From positions 1 through 39,417 of the forward strand of contig JADNRX010000478.1 in assembly GCA_015501595.1 (NCBI GenBank): a DNA stretch of 39,417 nt. The letters are read 5' to 3'. The notes below the pieces were generated by a model. That model worked only from the letters and a program-made list of their open reading frames with translations, ran no database searches and was not told where the DNA came from. This stretch comes from Hymenopellis radicata (taxonomy: Eukaryota; Basidiomycota; Agaricomycetes; Agaricales; Physalacriaceae). The position numbers and the translations under genes are program-made. Shown here piece by piece: positions 32,838 through 39,417 of this stretch. Positions within the stretch are counted from its first letter, which is position 1. Each line of letters opens with the position of its first letter.

Positions 32838-33591
32838 GGTGATGGGAAGAGGAAAGGATCATGGGGTGATATTCATCAACTATGGTGACGTATGACTGAC
32901 TGCCAGTCGCGTCCACATTCGATACCTTCAAATACTTGTAGACGCGTCAAGATGGGTTAAATAATGCTGCAGACATTGTTGAAGAGTGTAACTCGAGATG
33001 ACGGCGAATTTACATAAACGTTGGTCGAAATTGACACGCGCCGCTCACACCTTCGCGGCCTACTACGATGTTCAAGAGCATCGTTCCAAGTTCTAACTTT
33101 CTGGCTTGGAACCTGCATATGCCAGTACACCTGGTCCTCACCAGGCTCACAAGTTATTCAAACGGCTGACTATGGTGATCCGACATGTCCCAAATGTCCA
33201 TCAGATCTACATTTATGGTCGTCGTCAACCAGTCGCTCGAACCTGCCAGTGGAAACGCGAAAAGGATAGTGGAATGCAGATTTTGTACAGGAAAAATGGT
33301 CGGGGAATGGAGAGAATGGTCCTCTGGTGGTCATGGAGGGAATCAACTTAACGACGTCCCAATTCTTCTAGGTCAGGAACATGATATACCGGCGCGATCG
33401 CTTGGAGCCCTGCAATTGGATGATCGGGCGTTATCCACCATTGTCATCATCATTGCTCGGCGCTCGGTCCTCACAGGCCTTGTTCTTTTCCCCCTTGTCT
33501 GCGATGCTCGTGCAGTGACCGCTATCAGCCTATATGACCTATTCTGACGACACCTCTCCACTAAAGTCTACCTGCTTGTAGTTGACCTACC
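32838..33591. other. Divergent promoter region of acyltransferase and AA14 genes
   Basis: About 0.75 kb between two divergently read starts. Open frames of 80-120 codons occur, but none links to a family. A weak TATA-like CTATATGA lies about 60 bases before the AA14 start codon. Confidence 0.45.
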
Positions 33592-35183
33592 ATGACCTCT
33601 TTTATGCTTTTCATCTCGGTCCTGCTGGCCTCTGCGCGCCTCGCACACGCGCATTTCGCTGCCTGGGCGCTAGGTGCGTGTTTTCAAAGGCCTACAACCC
33701 GACGCCCCTTCATGACGCCGCTAGGAATGTACTGTTTGAATGGGACGCAGAAGGGATTTGATGACCAGAATAACAACGCTCCTGTTAACCCTCTATTCAA
33801 CGTATGTGCTCCCTGTTGCGCCACCAAATCATTGATTTAATTATTCGCCCTTCCTAGCTTTCAAGGGGAGACTGGTGGTTTCACCATGTTAACGGCGTAA
33901 GCCCATAACGACCTCGAACAACACGCACTAGACTGACTCGATGGCTGCCTTATAGTGCGACGAATTTCCCCCTGATGAAGGCCACTTTCTGGAAATGTGA
34001 GTGCCGAACCACTACGCTCTGTGAACTGTCCATCTCATGCTCTGTTCGTGCAGACCAGCAAACGGTGAATTCACAGTGGAACTGGCTGTCAACCGCGCCT
34101 TCACCACGCTGTCTTACGGCGGAGATAATGTTGCGCGTTTCGGGGACGGTGATGATCATGATGAATTCGACCAGTTGGCAAAGCAAGGAAAGCTGACGAC
34201 GTGTATCGGCAACCCCAATAGTGCGTTGGTCTTTGGTGTCAATTCCTGTCCTATCTGAACACGGACTGCAGTCCATACACAGAATGAATCGATGGCCGCG
34301 GGCACCATCTTTGCGATATCATATAATGTACGTTACCTTTGACCTTTTCTTAAAGCATCACTAAACTGTTGGATAGTCTGACCTAACGAAAATCACTGAA
34401 GATAACCTAGTAGTTTTCTCAGTAGTGCCCCAGTGCGTTGAGATACCTTTCACTCTATACTCGAGGCTTATCAATTCTGCATACCAGTACGCCTTGGTTT
34501 CGCCTCGCTACATACGAAGTCCCGAACCTACCTGCTTGTCCCGATGACGGCTGCACATGTGCTGTAAGTTTGGATCTCTCTCCCGCATCCTTTATTAACA
34601 AGACCCGTTTCGTCTTTATCAGTGGGGTTGGGTAAGTGCTCCTCATGAATCTTCCACCACTATCAGACTAATCATATCCGTACTAGGTTGCCAATGGGTA
34701 CGTGACCTCTGAATTATTCGCAACGCCACGTCCTCATCTCCCTGTAGCTGTGGTGAGCCCAACTTCTACATGCAGGGCTTCAAATGCAAAGTTGTCGGGA
34801 ATACCGGCGGCGCGCGTCTAGCGACAGCCAAACCGGCGGCGTGGTGCGAAGACGACACGTCCAAGTGTGTGTCCGGCGCGAAACAGATGATATTCTACAA
34901 CGCGAAAGACGGAAACAATGTGAACGTCAGCGGATATGATCTTGCCGGATCGCCCAGATCCCCAACGTACAACTCGAAGATGGGGTTCTCGAGCGGGCGG
35001 CAGACTGATATCTTTGACAAGGATGGGACTGCTACGACAACGAGTATCACACCGACCTCAACCTCGTTCGGACCGCCAAACCCCGACGATGATGATAGCG
35101 GAGCTGCAGCGCTCTCGGACATCCTGCGCCAAACTTCACGTTATCTTTCAATGCTATTTCTTCTTCCCTTCTTCTTCGGTTAA
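33592..35183 (+). CDS. AA14-family lytic polysaccharide monooxygenase, GPI-like tail
   Basis: Eleven exons: 33592-33673, 33725-33801, 33858-33896, 33956-33996, 34054-34220, 34272-34327, 34377-34432, 34488-34563, 34623-34631, 34687-34697 and 34748-35183, giving 349 residues. A signal peptide (MTSFMLFISVLLASARLAHA) leaves His as the first mature residue, as copper enzymes of this class need. AA14-like blocks follow: WWFHHVNGCDEFPP, a likely second copper His in NPNIHTQNESMAAG, IFAISYNSDLTKI, FRLATYEVPNLPACPDDGC, CAWGWVANGCGE and FYMQGFKCKV with the axial Tyr. Known AA14 enzymes are basidiomycete copper oxidases reported to act on xylan-coated cellulose. The C-terminus adds a Thr/Ser stretch and a hydrophobic end (SMLFLLPFFFG), fitting a GPI signal, so it may be held at the cell surface. 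Exons 9 and 10 are only 9 and 11 nt. Confidence 0.87.
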
Positions 35184-35597
35184 ACGGATGTGAGTTGACT
35201 CTCCTAAGATCGTCTTTCACCTTTCTCATGTTCTGTGTGAATAGAGATCTCATTCTCATTAGAACAATAGAGGGACAATTCATCACTACACGCACAATAC
35301 TTTTACATGTATCTATCAATGACGGTTACGAACGAGCAGCGGACAACACTTCAGTAGTATCAAGCACCGGTTTACTGACATGAGACGTTGTACCAAACAC
35401 GTGGAGTGATGAGACACGAATTGCGGGAACGATTGTCTTCGCTCATACTAGACAGGCTACGCATTCTACGCATTTGTACGCACTATTTCCAGCCCTTGGG
35501 AATACACACGTCCCTCCCGCTACACTCGAAAGTGCCTCATTTCCCTACATAGCATGCGTACGCTTGTCTTGAATAGCCCGTCAACTTTGCGCTGACA
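35184..35597. other. Intergenic, no gene recognised
   Basis: 3' flank of the AA14 gene and upstream region of the coiled-coil gene. Nothing recognised. Confidence 0.45.
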
Positions 35598-36155
35598 ATG
35601 CTAGACACCGCTGGGGGAGATTCGATGGTCGTTATACTACACCGCCTGGAGAACGACATCAATAACCTTTCCAGCACCATCGCACGGCGATTTGAGTCTA
35701 TCGAAGCACAGTTGGGCCCCGGGCCAGCTCGCAGTGTGCATGAACGATTGGGCGCTATCGAACGCCGCCTAGACGACGGGTTCGACAAAACCGACGCCAA
35801 GTTGGACAGAATCGACGCCAAGCTTGACAACGCACAGAAGAGACTCTCAAACAAACATTCGATGGCGCATATCGGTAGACTGACATACATGCTCCATAAA
35901 ATAGTGCGTCCGAATTTCGCTCTTTGTGTGTGCCCAATAAAGTATCCTACATAGATTCCAGGCAGCGGTCTTCAACGCGCCATAAACTTGCTCCCTCAGA
36001 CCGTCATCTGCCCACATCGCAGTGATCTAGAGAGTTTCGAACCGGAACCAACACTCGGCGCTGTCTTCGACATCGACGCATCTTTGCTTAGTGACTTCAC
36101 CCATCTCGACATTCTCAAGCTTATCATCTTCTACAACGAGAACGTTCAGGATTGA
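35598..36155 (+). CDS. Small coiled-coil protein, function unknown
   Basis: Probable exons 35598-35874 and 35962-36155 give 156 residues. Residues 10-85 are heptad-patterned (HRLENDINNLSSTIARRF, VHERLGAIERRL, FDKTDAKLDRIDAKLDNA), a strong coiled coil. The second exon continues SGLQRAINLLPQTVI and ends FYNENVQD. The frame requires a GTAGAC donor at 35875 and an 87-nt intron; the better-looking GTGCGT donor farther on leaves a stop. The 3' part is therefore uncertain, and further exons could follow the AACGTTCAG at the end. I do not recognise the family. Confidence 0.5.
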
Positions 36156-36504
36156 GCCTGCGGACTCGCTTTTGGATCGCAAGGCGAAGTTGTTTTATTT
36201 GGCTTACGGTCGGATGATGTTGCCAATGATTCTGAAAAGACGTCGCACATTGGAATTGGAATGTAGAGAGCCGCATCTGCAGTGTCGATGTTTTCAGAGT
36301 CACTGTCAGGCGCTAGCGAAGAAGTAGGTTCCGGCTCGACGAATGTGATACCGATGATGATGATGAAGACTCGAGCCAGTTGCAACAACCTCCATTTTAC
36401 GACGGGTTTTCCTGCGTGAACGGACATCTAAACACAAGGCTCACCCGAAGAATCGAAAATGCGTGGAACCAAGCGTTCTCTTGTATATACACACACACTC
36501 GTAT
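36156..36504. other. Intergenic between convergent genes
   Basis: Shared 3' region of the coiled-coil gene and the glucosidase II beta gene. Contains a short GATGAT run near 36350; no gene recognised. Confidence 0.4.
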
Positions 36505-38622
36505 CTACAGCTCCTCATGCTTCGCACCCCCGTTCGTCTCCGAGACAGGCAAACACAGCGCAGGCGACGTGCCCGTAAACTGATACTGGCACTTTTCCAG
36601 CTCAGCCACCGTGTGGATCACATTCTCCGTCCCACACGTCATGACCAACTATGAACGAGTCAGTCCGCCAATATAAACTTAAAGAGGGAGGGTAAAGGCT
36701 TACAAGTAAACTCCGCTCTGGTCCATTCCAGCACTTGGTACCCTTGGTGTACATTTGCTTCTCGTAGTATTCAGGCGTGCCAGGCTCCGCGTCCGGATTC
36801 CAAGACGAGAATTTTCTGGTGGTGAGATAAACGTCAAGCCCAGATATCCCCTCAGCTCGTCCAAAGACCACTCACCAAGGTTGAACGTCGTTCCGCCCTT
36901 CTTTGGCTTCTGCTTCGAAGCTCCGAACAGACACACTTCATAGGTATAGCTAGAATCCTAACGTCAGTATGACAAAGACACGAATGTACAATGCGAACTG
37001 ACTCTCCGAGGTCCTTTCCAAACATGTCCCGTCGAGCTTCTTCCACTCGCCTTGAGGTCCAAAGGTGATGGAATCAGATAGTTTCTGCAGATCCTCCTCG
37101 GCCGTTTGTTTCTCCTTTTCCACCTTTCTCAGCGAATTCTTCGCGTCATTGAGAGCTTGCTGGGCATGAGTAGCCTCTAAACGCCAATCAGCAATAAAAG
37201 GGATGAAGAGAAACTGCACCGACCTGTCGACATCCGACACTTGGGCGGATGACACCGATGGTCTCCATCCATCCAAGCAGCGTGTCTTTGAAATCTTCAT
37301 ATTGAGGTATAAGGGCATCAGGAAGATAATTCGAGAGCTCAAACACTGAATATACAATGAGCGTTATCGGGAATCTTGAAGGATGACACGCACGCATAGA
37401 TCCTTCCGCTGGTGTCTAACGTGCTCGTCATGTTCGAGTAGCAACGACACATAATCCGTCTTGAGGAGCTTGGGCAGATCCTTCTCCAACTGCACAGCCG
37501 TCCATTCGCCCTCGGGGATAACCTCCTCAGGCTCCGAATCGGTCTCTTCGCATCTTCAGTTTCTGCAGAAGCGTCCTTTCCAACGTCGTTGATGTGGGGG
37601 AGCCCCGCGAGGTATTCCCACCGCGAACGGCATCGAGGACAGCCATGTCTTGATAATTGGGATTGTAGCCGTCCGAAGAGCATCCAAAATCTCGCTCAAT
37701 GTTTTCTCGCGTTCTAGATGTTTCTTGTGTTCGCGTTGGAGGGACTTGAGGGCGTCTCGGTGTTCAATGAGGGACTGGTATAGAGCTGAGGGGATATGAG
37801 TTTGAAACTGACAACGACGGGAAAAGCACATACGAGATTCCTTCTTGTATTCGAGCTCGGCGGCGGATAGTGATTCGGTACGGTCGGCAATGTCTCAAGG
37901 ACTGTAAGATGAAATTCTTGTGTTGTTGATATGCGTACCTTGCAATCTGCAACTTCTTTCTCGCGAACGGTGATCTCTTGAGACGAGGTCTGGATAACGC
38001 CCTCGAGGCGCTTCTTCTCCTTCTCAGCGAATGCGACGTAGGTCGAGCGTATTTTGGCACCCTGGCGACTGTGAGCAACACAGCAAGTTATAATGTATAA
38101 GCGGGACTCACGGTCTTCTGTATCTTGAGTTCCTCGGCGCGTTTCTTTCTATATTCCTTGCCAACTTCAACACAGATGTTCTCACAGACGCCTGGCCGTT
38201 CATCTGAGCCGTCGCAGCATTCAGGCTCTAAGTTGAATATATAAGTAACCAAGTAAGCGGGTTTTACATATAAACGCACGCACCGCAAAGCCCGTCTCTC
38301 ACTCTTGAACTCGGTATGTTGGCGCCTATGTGTCCCTCATTCCGGCAATAGAAATATGTATTCGGGCAAGCACCAGTGCCTGCAGTCACTCAGTACCAAT
38401 GCAGAGACCGCTCAGACGCGTCAGACCTGGCTCATCGCTGCCGTCGGGGCAGTCACACGAATCGTCGTTGACAAACTTCCAAGGAATCTCCTTTGAACCG
38501 TCCAAGCATTTCCAGGATCCCGACGCCGAGGGCGCGTAGCTCGCCTGCAGACTAGGCGGCACACCGACGACCTCGGCGGCGCGCGCGACGGGTAAAGGCA
38601 AGAGCAGCAGCCAGGGAATCAT
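36505..38622 (-). CDS. Glucosidase II beta subunit (PRKCSH/Gtb1), several one-base losses
   Basis: The beta subunit holds glucosidase II in the ER and guides glucose trimming of N-glycans. Minus-strand exons from ATG 38622 show a signal peptide (MIPWLLLLPLPVARA), two Cys-rich LDLa-type repeats (CDCPDGSDE and CCDGSDE, joined by CRNEGHIGANIPSSRVRDGLC split over introns), then a coiled coil (YVAFAEKEKKRLEGV, LEYKKES, LKSLQREHKKHLERE). Next come NPNYQDMAVLDAV, an acidic stretch, FELSNYLPDAL and LRKVEKEKQTAEEDLQKL. The MRH lectin domain at the end includes GEWKKLDGTCL, YYEKQMYTKGTKCWNGPERS and VVMTCGTENVIH. The last residues HEEL resemble an HDEL/KDEL ER-retention signal. The frame breaks at about 37945, 37674, 37620, 37550 and 36876, each fixed by one extra base, mostly a G; the junction near 36960-37010 is also one base short. 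The protein is otherwise well conserved, so consensus errors are likely. Confidence 0.85.
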
Positions 38623-38679
38623 TGCCCGACGAGAGGAAAGAATGCTAACGTGTCTGAGCTGCGCACACCCTTGCCCACA

Positions 38680-39190
38680 AACACTGCTCGTGCCTTCCTC
38701 TCCGAGCGCTCTTCCTGGGCGCGTCTCCTCTCTTCTGGTGCGTCGCTTCGGATGGCGTCTCCTGGGCCGACTGCTCCTCTGGGTGCTTCTTCAATGGAGT
38801 GCTCTTCCTGGGTGCGTGGGGCGCTCTTCAAGGGGTCTCTTCGGGTGTGCTCTTCTGGCGCTCCTCTGGGGTTTCTTCTTCACGGACTGCTCCTCTGCTC
38901 TTCTGGGTGCTCTTCCTGAGTGGCTCTCTCGGGCGCGTCTTCACGGGTATCTCTCGGGTGCGTCTCCTCTCTCCTGGCGCGTCCTACTGACATCTTCGCG
39001 GGAGACGTCTTCGTGGCGTGCTTCGTGAGTGCTTCTTCGCGGACTGCTTGGGGTGCTTCTTCGCGGACTGCTCCTCTGGGGTGCTCTTCCCGGGCGCGTC
39101 GGGTCATCTTCTCGGGAGCGTCGCCTCTGTGCCGGCGAGTCGTCTTCGTGAGGAGTGCTCCTCTGGATGGGCGTCCTCTGTGTGCGCGCG
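38680..39190. repeat. Degenerate minisatellite upstream of glucosidase II beta
   Basis: About 0.5 kb made of irregular 15-20-base units built from GCTCTTC, TCCTCTGGG, TGGGTGC and GCGCGTC blocks on the plus strand. TTCTTCGCGGACTGCT recurs near 39024 and 39058. The minus strand is purine-rich and reads as Arg/Glu/Pro-rich frames (REEAPQAVREEALT, REETHPRDTRED) in more than one frame, interrupted by stops, so I call it non-coding repeat, not a gene. It begins about 60 bases upstream of the glucosidase II beta start. Confidence 0.65.
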
Positions 39191-39417
39191 ATGGATGGCA
39201 GATAAGAGCACCTGCCTGATTGGGACTCAACGCCAGTGTGGCTGTGCTGACTCGGAGTGCGCCGTGCTATTCACTCGAGATTAAGTCTATCACTTTGATA
39301 GGGTGTACGGCTTCGCAGATTGAATTCTAACAGTAAACTATATAGCTGGGATACTCTCAGACAGAAATTCAGACGGTAAAGCCTCGAAAAAAAAACTCAG
39401 ACACTTTATTTTAGGGT
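39191..39417. other. Window end, no gene recognised
   Basis: AT-richer sequence after the minisatellite; nothing recognised. Confidence 0.4.

Noticed and set aside
34433..34487. Alternative open reading through the seventh AA14 intron (QCVEIPFTLYSRLINS)
   Set aside because: The frame stays open for a while, but splicing GTGCGT to ACCAG gives PHTPWFRLATYEVP, which fits the family and keeps the downstream frame.
38642..39284. Several overlapping 60-130-codon frames on both strands
   Set aside because: They follow from the minisatellite's lack of stop codons and have no consistent frame.

Overview
The window reads as nuclear DNA of a filamentous basidiomycete, most likely a wood-decaying agaricomycete (Polyporales-like). 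Genes are split by many introns of about 44-60 nt with GT-AG ends and CTAAC/CTGAC branch points. The families fit this group: an AA14 lytic polysaccharide monooxygenase, DUF6699, F-box proteins, Kre9/Knh1-type GPI proteins and agaricomycete-type multi-pass membrane proteins. There are no operons, CRISPR arrays or bacterial signals. Exon boundaries below were worked out by hand from reading frame, splice consensus and family conservation. For most genes the exon lengths sum to an intact frame.

Layout. 0.4-2.1 kb (-): nine-exon gene for a membrane-anchored haem-dependent oxidative N-demethylase-like protein (DUF3445). 2.8-3.3 kb (+): small single-pass membrane protein. 4.3-5.0 kb (+): DUF6699 protein with one frameshift. 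5.0-8.1 kb: a direct duplication carrying two copies of ERG2 (C-8 sterol isomerase), each damaged at a different place. 8.8-10.2 kb (+): F-box protein with a one-base loss. 10.7-11.9 kb (-): SET5-like SET/MYND methyltransferase. 12.9-14.6 kb (+): a membrane-protein relic, then the first of three paralogous multi-pass membrane proteins. 15.3-16.0 kb (+): Kre9/Knh1-like GPI protein. 16.2-17.6 kb (-): F-box/LRR-like protein. 17.8-18.5 kb (-): PIG-P of GPI-anchor synthesis. 19.7-26.3 kb: two more membrane paralogs in convergent orientation, with four head-to-tail copies of a 991-bp terminal-inverted-repeat element between their 3' ends. 27.2-29.1 kb (+): FAD-dependent amine-oxidase-like protein. 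29.3 kb: tRNA-like gene. 29.6-30.8 kb (+): unrecognised protein. 31.3-32.8 kb (-): HxxxD acyltransferase. 33.6-35.2 kb (+): AA14 LPMO with a GPI-like tail. 35.6-36.2 kb (+): small coiled-coil protein. 36.5-38.6 kb (-): glucosidase II beta subunit, followed upstream by a degenerate minisatellite.

The genes form no single pathway. Themes are secretion and cell surface (PIG-P, Kre9-like, AA14, glucosidase II beta), sterol synthesis (ERG2) and regulation (SET5, F-box, DUF6699).

The most unusual features are the transposon array with an 8-bp target duplication outside but only 5 bp of it at each internal junction; microexons of 7, 9 and 11 nt; three probable GC-AG introns; and repeated one-base losses, mostly in short homopolymers, in five otherwise well-conserved genes, which look more like consensus errors than decay.
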